Assembly: GCF_048773025.1 (NCBI RefSeq)
Contig: NC_133572.1
Coordinates: 9,951,001-10,015,000 of the forward strand
DNA length: 64,000 nucleotides
Direction: 5' to 3'
Source of the DNA: Camelus bactrianus
Lineage: Eukaryota > Chordata > Mammalia > Artiodactyla > Camelidae
The notes below the pieces were generated by a model. It had not been told where the DNA came from and ran no database searches. It saw nothing but the letters and a program-made list of their open reading frames with translations. Positions 55,400-64,000 of this stretch are shown here, one piece after another. Every line of letters starts with the position of its first letter. Position 1 is the stretch's first letter. Position numbers and translations under genes: made by a program.

Positions 55400-57115
55400 A
55401 TCACTAACGAGACATGAAACTAGAGACAGAAGTACCACTAAGAAGGGGGTTGCATTAGGTCCTGTGAAACATGACAGTGCCTGAACCAGGTGAGTGACAG
55501 GAAGCGCGTGGAGAAGTTGTGTAAGTAGTAGCATTAACACAAGCTGAGAATTAGACACAGAGTATGAAAAACAAAAGGACCAAAGATTATTCTCCAATGG
55601 TGTCTCAGTAAATGTGGTGTTGGCAGGAAATACAGCCGACTGGGCACGTGCGTGGGAACTGGAAAGTGTGTTAACAAGAAGCTACAAATTTCCTTTAGCT
55701 TCCTCACCGACGACACAAACACACCTAGATATATTTTCTGTTGCCCTGTTATAAATCCTTGGTCCAGATCATCTCTCTCATCTCCACCCCGCCCTCTAAT
55801 CCTCCCCTTGGTGATGTGGGGACTGGGACTTCACATGACAGCTGTGCTGCATCAGGATGTCCACGCCAGGCTCTTCCAGCAGGAGGGCGAGAGAGCAAAC
55901 CACAACCCTGCAGAGGAAGGGGGATTTGCTCTTTCCTGTGCGCCTTTTGGTGGCTCCCTGTCTGCTAGGGGTTCTGCTGAAAATCACTTGGGCCACGCAT
56001 TTTCACGGCTGCAGCAGCCATGCCTTTCCGTAGCAGCCGCTGAATCTAGTTTGCAAATTTTTCAACACTTGCAGAACACCCAGCCTCATCACCGCCACCA
56101 TCCCCCAGCCCACCCACCACAGACACCAACTAGCTGGTGTCTCCTCCTCAGACGTCTGGGTTTCAACACCCCAGGGCCCCTTGTCTAAGTTTCTAAGTTT
56201 TTCTCTTTGTTCCCTTTGCTCCTTCAGGCCTGGGGGTGGTAGGTACTTCCTGAGGTTGCTGTTTCCACAATTCTTTACAGTTCTCTTTCTACTCACTTAG
56301 TAGTTAGCACCTTTATATCTGTATGACTATTCCTCGTATTAAGTTCTCCCTACTCAAGTAACATGTGTGGTTTCTATCTCCTGATTTGACCCTAGAGGGC
56401 CATTTGGGATGTAACAGAGTGCCCTCAGCCCTAATTTGGCCTGACTCTTTTTCTAAGGGCTGCCACGAAGTAAACACTGAGCTGAATGGCTGTTTAAGCA
56501 GCATTTTTCTAGAAGAGTTAAATAAGCATTTCCAATCAGTTCAAAGTAGAAGAACCTAGAAGTTGTGACTTCATCTAACTTTTTCTCTTGTACCACACAG
56601 GGAGAGGGGAAGGTGGGGAGCCTCAGTGATTAGGCCTGTAGACGGGCATCCTCTGTCTCAGAACTTTATCTCCCCAAACAATAACCTTCTTCCTGCAGAC
56701 CCTGCTCAAGCCTCTACCATTGAGAGTCTCCACCCATTTTCTCAGGGAAATCCAACCTCTCCCCACTTGAGAAAGGACAGTATTATGCGTAGTTAAACTA
56801 CACAGGCTGAGTTCACAAGGTGATGGCGTCTTCCCTGGCCCAAGCTTTCCCAGGGCAGTCTGCCAGGGGCCCTGCGGCTCTGGTTCTGGGGGGTGAAGAT
56901 GGTGGGTGCTCTGATTCCAGACTGGGCTCTTCGTCAGTGAGCACTGCTGCCATTTTCCACCTGATTTATGTAAGGACAAGGGCAACTCACTTCCACGAGT
57001 ATTAATTTTCTTCCCAAGACAACACAGTCTGCCATTACAGGAAGAAGCATAATCTTCATATTGATGTGACTTTGACTTTGCTCTTTGGGGAAAAAATAAT
57101 GGGACTGTAGATCAA
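55400..57115. other. About 1.7 kb unannotated
   Basis: A GC-richer patch at 55780-56190 carries a 178-codon frame (55652-56188) rich in His, Pro and Ser with no domain I know. Text near 56225-56265 (GCCTGGGGGTGGTAGGTAC) resembles the end of an old L1M or LTR. No gene is supported. Confidence 0.4.
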
Positions 57116-58565
57116 CAATAGGGGGAAAGCTGGAAAATTCACAAAAATTAGACAGCATACTCCGAAGGATCAAAAAAGAAACCTAAAGTTAAAAAAATAA
57201 ATAATCCTTGAAACAAAAATGAAAACACAACATACCAAAGCTTACAGAGCACATCAAAAGCAGTTCTAAGAGGGAAGTTTATAGTGCTAAACCCTATGTT
57301 AGGAAAAAAGAAAGATCTCAAATCAACAACCTAACTTTATACCTTAAGGAACTAAGAAAAGAGAACAGGTTAAGTCCAAAGTTAGCAGAAGGAAAGAAAT
57401 AAGAAAGATCAGAGCAAAAATAAATGAAATAAATACCAGAAAAATAATGAAAAGATCAAAGAAACTAAAAGCTGTTTTTTAAAAATATAAACAAAATTGA
57501 CAAAACTTGCATAGACTAATAAAAAAGAGAATAAACAAAAACAAATAAACAAAATCAGAAATGAAAGAGGAGACATTGTAACTGATACTACAGAAATAAA
57601 AAGGATCATAAAAGACTACTCTAAACATTGATATGACAATAAGTTGGATACCCCAGAAGAAATGGATAAATTCCCAAAACATACAACCTACCAAGATTGA
57701 ATCAAGGTGAAACAGAAAATCTGAATATACCAATAACAAGTAAGGAGTTGAATCAGTAATCAAAAACCTTCCAACAAAAAGCCCAGTTACAGATAGCTTC
57801 ACTGGTGAAATATACCAAACATTTAAAGCAGCATTAACACTAATCCCTCTCAAACTCTTCCGAAGAACTGAACAGGAGGGAACACTTCCAAAGTCATTTT
57901 ACACAGCCAGCATTACTCTGACACCAAGGCCAGAGAAGAAGGCTACAAGAACAGAAAACTGCAGACCAATACCCCTGATGAATGTGTAAGCCAAAATTCT
58001 CAACAAAATATTAGCAAGCCAAATTTGGCAGTTCATTAAAAGGATCGTACACCATGGTCAAGTTGAAGTTATCCCTGGGATGCACGGATGGTTCAACATA
58101 TGCAAATTAATAACTGTGAGATGCCACATTAATAGAATGAAGAATAAAAAGCATATGGTTATCTTAGTAGAGGCAGAAAAAGCATTTAACAAAATACAAA
58201 ATCATACCATTATAAAAATGCTCAACAACTGGGTATAAAAGGAATGTACTTCAACATAATAAAGGCCTTCTATGACAAACACACAGCGAACATCATACTC
58301 AGAGATAAAAAGTTGAAAACTTTTCCTCTAAGATCAGGAACAAAACAAGGGTGCCCAACTTCACTACTCTTATTTGAACATAGTACTAGAAGTCTTAGGC
58401 AGAGCAATCAGGCAAGAGGACGAGACATTCAAAACAGAAAGGAAGAGGTAAATTTGTCTTTGTAGACAATATGATCCCATACGTAGACAATCCTGAAGAC
58501 TCCATCAAAAAACTAATAGAACTAATCAGTGAATTCAATAAAGTTGCAGGATACAAAAACAACAC

Positions 58566-58715
58566 GGGGGGGGGGGGTTATAGATCAGTGGCAGAGTGCA
58601 TGCTTAATATGCACAAGGTCCTGTGTTCAATCCCCAGTACCTCCATTAAAATAAATAAACAAACAAACAAACTTAATTATCTCTCCTTCCCCTCCCCCAA
58701 AAACATAAAAAAACT
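58566..58715 (+). mobile_element. Camelid tRNA-Ala SINE in L1
   Basis: A G12 run, then TTATAGATCAGTGGCAGAG, CACAAGGTCCTGTGTTCAATCCCC, a (CAAA)n tract and a CTTAATTATCTCTCCTTCCCC tail. The host L1 resumes at about 58727. A short AACAACAC duplication may flank it. Confidence 0.9.
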
Positions 58716-59695
58716 AAATGGATAAAACAACAACACAGAAACCAGTGGCATTTCTATACAACAGCAGGGAAATATCTAGAAAAGACATAAAGAAAAAAAT
58801 CCCATTTGCAATTGCATCAAGAACAATAAAATACTTTGGAATAAATTTAACCAAGGAGATGAAAGATCTATACACTAATAACTATAAAACTTTGAAAAAA
58901 GAAATGAAAGAAGACACAAACCACTAGGAAGATATTCCATGTTCACAGATTGAAAGAATATTGCTACAATGTCCATATTACCCAAAGCCATCTATAGATT
59001 CTATGTAATCTCTATCAAAATTCTAATGGTGTTTTTCACATAAACAGAAAAAACAATCCTAAAATCTGCATGTAATCACAAAAGACCTCAAATTGTGAAA
59101 AAAATCCTGAGAAAGAAGAACAAAGCTGGAGGCATCATACTTCCTGATTTCAAACTACTACCAGTAGTAATCAAACCAGTATGGTACTAGCATAAAAATA
59201 GACCCACAGACCAATGGAACAGAATCCAGGGTCCAGAAATAAACCTTCACATACGCAGTCAACTGAGATTAGTCAATGGAGGAAGGGACAGTCTCTTCAA
59301 CAAGTGACATTAGGAAAACTGAATAACCACATGCAGAAGAATAAAATTAGACCCCTATCTTATACCACGCACAAAAATTGAGCAGAGATGGTTTAAACAT
59401 GTAAACAGAAGAACTAAAGCCATAAAACTTTTAGACAAAAACAGGGACAAAACTCCTTGACTACAGTCTTGGCAATGAATTTTTTGGCTTTAGCACCAAA
59501 AGCACAAGCAACAAAAGAAAAAATTAGTAAGTGGAAGCACATCAAACTAAAAGCTTCTGCACAGTAAAAGAAATAAAATGAATGGGAGAAAATATTTGCA
59601 AACCATATATCTGATAAGATGTTAATACTAAAATATATGAAGGAGTCATACACCTCAACAGCAAAAAAATCAATCTAATTTAAAAATGTACTGAG

Positions 59696-59829
59696 GAGTG
59701 GGGAGGGTATAGCTCAAGTGGTGAGTGCATGCTTAGCATGCACGAGGTCCTGGGTTTGAACCCCAGTACCTCCTTTAGAAATAAATATAAATAAGTAAAC
59801 CTAATTACCCCCTCCAAAAAAATAAATAC
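59696..59829 (+). mobile_element. Camelid tRNA-Ala SINE in L1
   Basis: GGGAGGGTATAGCTCAAGTG, GCTTAGCATGCACGAGGTCC, GGGTTTGAACCCCAGTACC, then an A-rich tail. Flanks AAATGTACTGAG (59684-59695) and AAATGTACAGAG (59830-59841) form a 12-bp duplication with one mismatch. Confidence 0.92.
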
Positions 59830-60179
59830 AAATGTACAGAGAACCGAACAGACATTTTTCCCACAAAGACATATAACGACCAACAGGTATATGAAAAGCT
59901 GCTTAACATCACTAATCACCAGGTAAATGCAAATCAAAACCACTTCACATCTGTTATAATGGCTCGTATCAAAAGAGTAAAGAAAACAAGATTCAGTGAA
60001 GGTGTGGAGAAAGGGGAACCCATACACCCTGTTGGTGGGAATGTAAATTGGTGCAGACACTATGGAAAACAATATGGAGGTTCTTATCATATGATTCAGC
60101 AATCACACTTTCATATATATATACATGTATCTCCAAAGGAAATGAAATCAATATTTCAAAGAGATATCTTAGTAAAAGA

Positions 60180-61160
60180 TCCATTCATTAAACTCTCCTC
60201 AATTCCTGCATTTCAGAGTGCCAGCTTTTTCCTGCCAGGAAACATACTGTGTCAGATTTATTCTCAAGTACTTTTTATCTCTTGATGCCATTTTACATGG
60301 CATATTTTAAAATAACATTTTCTATTTGTTGCTAGTGCAAGCAAATGCTATTGCTTTCACTGTACTTTTAAAAAAATCAGCAAGCTTGCTAAATTCTTAC
60401 TCATTCTCAGGGGTAGGAGTATAACTCAGTGGTAGAGCATGTGCTTAGCATTCACAAGGTCCTGGGCTCAATCCCCAGTACTTCTATAAAAAAAAAAAAG
60501 ACTTGTATTAATTCCAATAATTCATACTAGATCTTTTTTAAAGATCTAAATATAAAATATATAGATTTTGCTTTATATATAATCTCCAAAAATAATCTTT
60601 AAATAATAGATTTGTAACCTTCTTTGCAACATTTATGCCTTTTGGGGTTATGTAAACATCTAGTTCAATGCTGTATGGGAGTGATAGTGGTAATCATTCC
60701 TGTCCTGCACTTGACCTAATAGGGAATGTTTTAACTGTTTCATCCTTGGGTGTGACTTTTTTTTTCAGACATTCTATCAAGTTAAGCAGGTCCCTTCTGT
60801 TTCTAGTATCTAACAGTTTTTATCATGAACGAATGAATACTAAATTCTGTCTAAAACTTTTTACACAATGCAATGAAATATTGGTATCATTGTCTTTTTT
60901 AGTATTTTAATGTGGTTAATTAATTGTATTAATCTGTCTTCTAATACTGAACTGATCTGAAGACTAAACAACTGATCATGATACTTAATACTCTTAGAAC
61001 TCAGAATCCAAATGAGTAGGAAGTAAATATTCTTAAGAGACAAAGTAGTTTTCAGTTCAATACTTACCTATACACAACTAGTAATAAATTGACATATACT
61101 AATATTTTACTGACTGGTTGTTCTAACCTGAGTTGTGTGTTTTATTTATTTATCTCCATC
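60180..61160. other. Mostly unannotated; holds a SINE
   Basis: No gene was seen. The SINE is at about 60408-60500. Confidence 0.45.
60408..60500 (+). mobile_element. Camelid tRNA-Ala SINE (short copy)
   Basis: GGAGTATAACTCAGTGGTAG, GTGCTTAGCATTCACAAGG, GGGCTCAATCCCCAGTACTTC, A-run. The flanking duplication is not clear. Confidence 0.9.
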
Positions 61161-61164
61161 AGTA

Positions 61165-61440
61165 AGTTATTTAATAAACATTAGTCAGGCATTCACTAAA
61201 TGCCACTCAGTCTTCTGGTACTGGAGTACAAAGACGATAAAGCCATAACCATTGCCATTTGGAGGCTTGTAATTTAAGTGTGAATAAAGTGTGTGTGTGT
61301 GTGTGTTGGACCATAGGGTTAGGTTGGCAGAAAGAGAGAACAGATAATGGAAAATATATACTGTAAGTGCTGTACTATAAAGGAATAAACATGAACAAAA
61401 TGCTAAGGAAATAGAATGGGGAAGCACATCAAGTCTCCAT
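61165..61440 (-). mobile_element. L2 LINE 3' region
   Basis: Reverse L2: GTCAGGCATTCACTAAATGCC, CTGGAGTACAAAGACGATAAAG, TTTGGAGGCTTGTAATTTAAG. A (GT)9 tract at 61289-61306 lies inside. Confidence 0.6.
61289..61306. repeat. (GT)n microsatellite
   Basis: Nine GT units. Confidence 0.9.
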
Positions 61441-61529
61441 TCAAGTAATTAAACTTGAACCTTCAATGAAGATACATGCTAATCACAAAATGATAATGGA
61501 GAAGGAAACATTCACAGACATTTGTCTTG

Positions 61530-61640
61530 ATTAAATATGTATGTGCCAAGACATTATGGCCTTGGGGATATAGTAGTGATATGGCCACAAAAATCTCTGC
61601 TGTTTTTGGTTGACATTCTAAACAACATCAAAGGAAAGAA
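61530..61640 (-). mobile_element. L2 LINE 3' fragment
   Basis: GCCAAGACATTATGGCCTTGGGG, ATATAGTAGTGATATGGCCAC, AAATCTCTGCTG fit reverse L2. Confidence 0.5.
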
Positions 61641-61644
61641 AGAA

Positions 61645-62150
61645 CTTGCCCAGAGAAAGGACCTTTCCTGCTCAGGACAGCTTTTGTATGAGCAATCCAG
61701 CAACAGTTCTGATTGTTACACAACGCAGCGACATCCAAAGTGGGCAGCCTGCAGGAAGATAACACCAGTGTTTCTATTTAGTTTTTAGACCCTTCTAGTA
61801 TTTCTATTTTTTCTCAATGCATTAACATGTACGTAGTTTACAAATTATTATCCGTATATTGGGAGTGTGGAGTCAAGTTTAACTGACGAGGGTATTTCAT
61901 TAAAAAATTTCGGAACCACGGCTTTAGAGTGCTCCAAGGTCCTCAAAAGAAAAAGTAATTTGAATTTAACTATATTTAAAGTCACATAACACTCATGTCT
62001 AAAACACCAGCAAGGCTGGAATGTTTGCATAGCATTACGGATGGCTGGGAAAAGTTCTTTTCTAAAGGGCCTTACTTGTAGATAATCCCAGAGGGAGCTG
62101 CCTATGTAGCTAGCTGTTAATAAAGACTGAAAAAAGTTCTTAGACAGTGT
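61645..62150. other. No recognised repeat; left shore of the STRAP CpG island
   Basis: Apparently unique sequence between the last L2 piece and the promoter island. Confidence 0.5.
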
Positions 62151-62420
62151 TTGCCGGTTTGGGCCGCCGCAGGGAACAACTCTGGTGTTCCGCCTAGATG
62201 TTCAGACACCGAGCAGAGTCCATCCGGCTGGATTGCTCGGTGTGTAATTCGCAGGGACCACCGGTCCAGGGTCTGGGAGGAGCAGGACCCGCTTTCGCAC
62301 CCCGCGACCTAGGCCCGGGAGGAGGAAGGCCGCGCGGGACAGCCAGGGCTCGGAACCACGACTTCGGTCCACAGCCTAGAGCGCCGCCAGACGCCCAGCG
62401 TAGCTGGCGTGGGGCCAGCA

Positions 62421-62428
62421 TCACGTGA
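62421..62428. promoter_or_regulatory. E-box palindrome TCACGTGA
   Basis: A perfect palindromic CACGTG core flanked by T and A, the form bound by USF and MiT/TFE factors. It lies in the CpG island about 420 bases upstream of the STRAP ATG. The motif match is seen; binding is inferred. Confidence 0.55.
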
Positions 62429-62445
62429 CCAACGTGTTCTGACCT

Positions 62446-62458
62446 CGCGCCTGCGCGC
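62446..62458. promoter_or_regulatory. NRF1-like site
   Basis: CGCGCCTGCGCGC closely fits the NRF1 palindrome (YGCGCAYGCGCR) and is common in CpG-island housekeeping promoters. It lies 18 bases after the E-box. Confidence 0.55.
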
Positions 62459-62521
62459 TGTCGTCTTTCGCGCTCCGATAAGCCTCTTCTATCCCGGGAA
62501 CCCGCCTTCCCGCCAGATCGT

Positions 62522-62565
62522 CACTTCCGGCGGACGCTCAGCGTCATTGGTGTCGTCACTTCCTG
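62522..62565 (+). promoter_or_regulatory. ETS / CCAAT / ETS cluster
   Basis: ACTTCCGG (62523-62530), an inverted CCAAT as ATTGG (62546-62550) and CACTTCCTG (62557-62565) lie within 44 bases. Paired ETS sites around a CCAAT box often sit at or just upstream of start sites of TATA-less promoters. They are probably part of the STRAP core promoter. Confidence 0.55.
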
Positions 62566-62849
62566 CGGGTACCGGTGTGGACGGTGCGGGTCGTGGCCGC
62601 CGGTTCTCCGACTCTCCCCCTCCCCTAACTCTCCTCCCTCCCTCCCTTTCCCTCTCTCGGCGGCGGTCGGTCGCTCGTCGCAGATTCCCTGACCTATCCC
62701 TGACCCCTCTCTGATCGCGGGGCCACCAGATTGGCCCTTTTCTTTTTCCCGGCCCAACCCCAGTGTCAGGGCGGGGGCCTTGAAGAGCTGGAGGCGCTGC
62801 CGCGGAGGAGGGAAAAGACCAGACGACCCCCGGCTGGCTCGCTGCCGCC
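62566..62849 (+). other. STRAP: Probable STRAP 5'UTR / promoter-proximal stretch
   Basis: A GC-rich stretch with a long pyrimidine tract at about 62615-62670. It contains no ATG, so no canonical upstream reading frame precedes the STRAP start. The 5' boundary is a guess from the position of the ETS cluster. Confidence 0.5.
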
Positions 62850-62961
62850 ATGGCAATGAGGCAGACGCCGCTCACCTGCTCGGGCCACACGCGGCCCGTG
62901 GTGGATTTGGCCTTCAGTGGCATCACGCCGTATGGTTATTTCCTAATCAGCGCTTGCAAAG
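62850..62961 (+). CDS. STRAP: STRAP exon 1, coding part (WD40 protein)
   Basis: STRAP is a cytoplasmic WD40-repeat protein of about 350 residues. It is known as a partner of TGF-beta receptors and Smad7, of the SMN complex that assembles snRNPs, and of the translation factor UNR. This exon encodes residues 1-37 plus the first base of codon 38, beginning MAMRQTPLTCSGHTRPVVDL, which matches the human N-terminus as I remember it. Gly12-His13 is the GH dipeptide opening the first WD40 blade. The start was chosen because GCCGCCATGG is a full Kozak context and no ATG occurs on this strand between 62198 and 62850. A second in-frame ATG at codon 3 is also in the human protein. The exon ends in a good donor, AAAG|GTAAGC, at 62962, with the intron in phase 1. 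There is no disruption. Confidence 0.97.
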
Positions 62962-63688
62962 GTAAGCAAGGCCGCTGATGCGGCCCCTGACGCCTGGGAC
63001 TGGGCGGAAGGCGAGTGGAGTCGGCGCTCCCCATTGTCGGATTGTGGGGTTCGCGGCCTTGGAGGTTAGGGCCCAGAGTGGGCTGATGAGGAGAGGAGCA
63101 GTGTTTAGGATTCCGCAGCTGACGCCGAGAGGTTTTTCTGACGCCTCTGAAACGAGGCAAAGTATTGCCTCTAACCAGGGCCTCTCATTTTATCTTTATT
63201 GCTATTTCTGGAGGAGCTGGACTGTACACTTGTCTAGACGCCCCGGCCAGCGAACACCGTAAATATCTTCCCAGGATTTGCAGAATGCAGAAATTAGGCC
63301 AGGCTAAGTAACACCTTATTTCATTTTGCACAGATTTGTCACTCCTATTATCTCATTGAATATTCCTTTGTAGCAGTGGTCTCATTTTTAAAGTGGAAAC
63401 TGGGAGTTAGGTTAAGAAGTTTGTCCAAAATAAGGCTCAAATCTAGATCGTTTTGACGCAGATCAGTATTCTTCTCACCGAATTACAGATACTTCCCAGA
63501 GAGAATGTCCTGCTCAGTTCTTCACTTAATTTACTTCTGGACGTTCCTTAGTGACCCCAGTGAGTGAGAATAGTTAGACAACAAAAGTAGTTTTCCACTT
63601 TGTTTTTCGACATGATCGTTTATGTTTGAGTCTTAGATATTAAATAATCTGAACGTCTAAATTACATGTCTTTTAAAATATTTTTTAG
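62962..63688 (+). other. STRAP: STRAP intron 1
   Basis: A 727-base GT-AG intron with donor GTAAGC and acceptor TTTTTTAG. The first 100 bases still belong to the CpG island. A degraded MIR on the opposite strand fills about 63300-63480. The rest looks unique. Confidence 0.9.
63300..63480 (-). mobile_element. MIR SINE in STRAP intron 1 (degraded)
   Basis: Reverse MIR: TTATCTCATTGAATATTCC, AAGTGGAAACTGGGAGTTAGG, TTAAGAAGTTTGTCC, CTCAAATCTAGATCG. Confidence 0.5.
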
Positions 63689-63824
63689 ATGGTAAACCTA
63701 TGCTACGCCAGGGAGATACAGGAGACTGGATTGGAACATTTTTGGGTCATAAGGGTGCTGTTTGGGGTGCAACATTGAATAAGGATGCCACCAAAGCAGC
63801 TACAGCAGCTGCAGATTTCACAGC
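63689..63824 (+). CDS. STRAP: STRAP exon 2 (WD40 blades 1-2)
   Basis: This exon continues from phase 1 and encodes residues 38-82 plus two bases of codon 83, from [14 protein letters not shown] to AAADFTA. It completes the first WD40 blade and opens the second with Gly57-His58. The acceptor is a T-rich tract ending TTTTTTAG at 63688, and the donor is GC|GTAAGT at 63825. The 136-base length carries the frame from phase 1 to phase 2. The translation agrees with the conserved vertebrate STRAP sequence at every residue I can recall. Later exons, coding for the other WD40 blades and the acidic C-terminal tail, lie to the right of the window, so the gene is cut by the window edge and not truncated biologically. 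Confidence 0.97.
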
Positions 63825-64000
63825 GTAAGTGTCGCCAGAAATGGCCACCTTTGCAGTTCTCTGGGGATTGTGTTCTGAAATGATCAAAACTTCAACAAAG
63901 GTTACTTATAAAATTCTAACACCGTATAGAATGCATGGTGTTTGATTTCACCAAGATCCCACCGTGGTCCTATCTGCTTCCTTCTCTTCAATGGTTCTCA
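63825..64000 (+). other. STRAP: STRAP intron 2, left end
   Basis: It starts with a consensus GTAAGT donor and runs out of the window. No repeat was recognised in these 176 bases. Confidence 0.85.

Larger units (their letters stand above)
57120..60175 (+). mobile_element. L1 ORF2 fossil, about 3 kb, with two SINEs inside
   Basis: From the endonuclease/RT linker (GGAAAATTCACAAAAATTAG, CACAACATACCAAAGC, AGAGGGAAGTTTATAGTGC) through the reverse transcriptase to the C-terminal part. The frame at 58244-58465 keeps RT text, SGTKQGCPTSLLLF, next to the catalytic region. Frames 58471-58725 and 58718-58927 carry the following part across the first SINE. The copy is broken by many mutations and stops near 60175 without a 3'UTR or poly-A. 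SINEs lie at about 58566-58715 and 59696-59829. Confidence 0.88.
62155..63060. promoter_or_regulatory. CpG island promoter of STRAP
   Basis: GC content and CpG density rise sharply at about 62155 and fall inside STRAP intron 1, against an AT-rich CpG-poor surround. There is no TATA box at a useful position, which fits a dispersed housekeeping start. Sites visible by eye are an E-box palindrome TCACGTGA, an NRF1-like CGCGCCTGCGCGC, ETS-type ACTTCCGG and CACTTCCTG, and an inverted CCAAT (ATTGG). The ETS/CCAAT cluster at about 62520-62565 lies 285-330 bases upstream of the ATG, so transcription probably starts around or just after it. The exact start cannot be read from sequence. By human synteny the left flank faces EPS8 on the minus strand, so the island may also drive minus-strand transcripts. 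Confidence 0.88.

Noticed and set aside
55652-56188. 178-codon plus-strand frame
   Set aside because: A His/Pro/Ser-rich translation without known domains, no good start context, and no sign of introns or a promoter. Kept only as a note.
58244-58927. Reverse transcriptase gene
   Set aside because: The RT motifs belong to a broken L1 ORF2 that has a SINE inside it.
62409-62714. 101-codon plus-strand frame upstream of STRAP
   Set aside because: It begins at GTG, not ATG, within the CpG island, and no ATG occurs upstream of the STRAP start in this stretch.
62489-62926. 145- and 111-codon minus-strand frames at the STRAP promoter
   Set aside because: They are antisense to GC-rich promoter and exon 1 sequence, with no recognisable protein.

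Overview
The window is mammalian nuclear DNA, almost certainly from a camelid (camel, alpaca or relative). Two things point to this. First, about ten copies of a SINE with a tRNA-Ala(AGC)-like head, the family typical of camelids, lie on both strands. Second, several fairly fresh 5'-truncated L1 3' ends have the artiodactyl-type 3'UTR. No prokaryotic or organellar sequence is visible, and most of the window is AT-rich intergenic or long-intron sequence.

The only protein-coding gene I can support is at the right edge. Exons 1 and 2 of STRAP (serine/threonine kinase receptor-associated protein, also called UNRIP) are on the + strand, with start codon 62850-62852, exon 1 coding part 62850-62961 and exon 2 63689-63824; the gene runs out of the window. 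Upstream is a dense CpG-island promoter of about 0.8 kb without a TATA box, with NRF1-, ETS-, CCAAT- and E-box-like sites. By human synteny the left side faces EPS8, on the opposite strand. Some human EPS8 transcripts are, as I recall, annotated as starting close to STRAP, so the island may be bidirectional and much of the window may be EPS8 first-intron sequence. The sequence alone does not prove this.

The remaining 62 kb is layered transposon debris. Positions 1-7200 hold L1 and HAL1-like LINE pieces, a hAT DNA transposon and a young L1 tail. From 7200 to 21000 there is sparse repeat (L2, MIR) and apparently unique sequence, including an unexplained CpG-bearing block at 8100-8445. From 21000 to 27000 lie L1 copies in opposite orientations, SINEs, an MLT1 LTR and a SINE-L1 chimera inside one 20-bp target duplication. 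From 27000 to 41000 the sequence is mostly unannotated, with MLT1 LTRs, L2 and MIR pieces and a G-quadruplex motif. From 41000 to 52500 there are nested insertions (L1 in L2, MER2 in L2), a Tigger-type element, an MLT1 LTR and an orphan CpG island at about 50757-51240. From 52400 to 57100 the sequence is largely unannotated, with two CTCF-like motifs. From 57120 to 60175 there is a 3-kb L1 ORF2 fossil with two SINE insertions. STRAP follows.

I found no new gene system. The best leads are the SINE-L1 chimera, the orphan CpG island, the unexplained CpG block at 8.1-8.4 kb and the possibly bidirectional STRAP promoter. Repeat family names come from memory of consensus sequences, not from a search.
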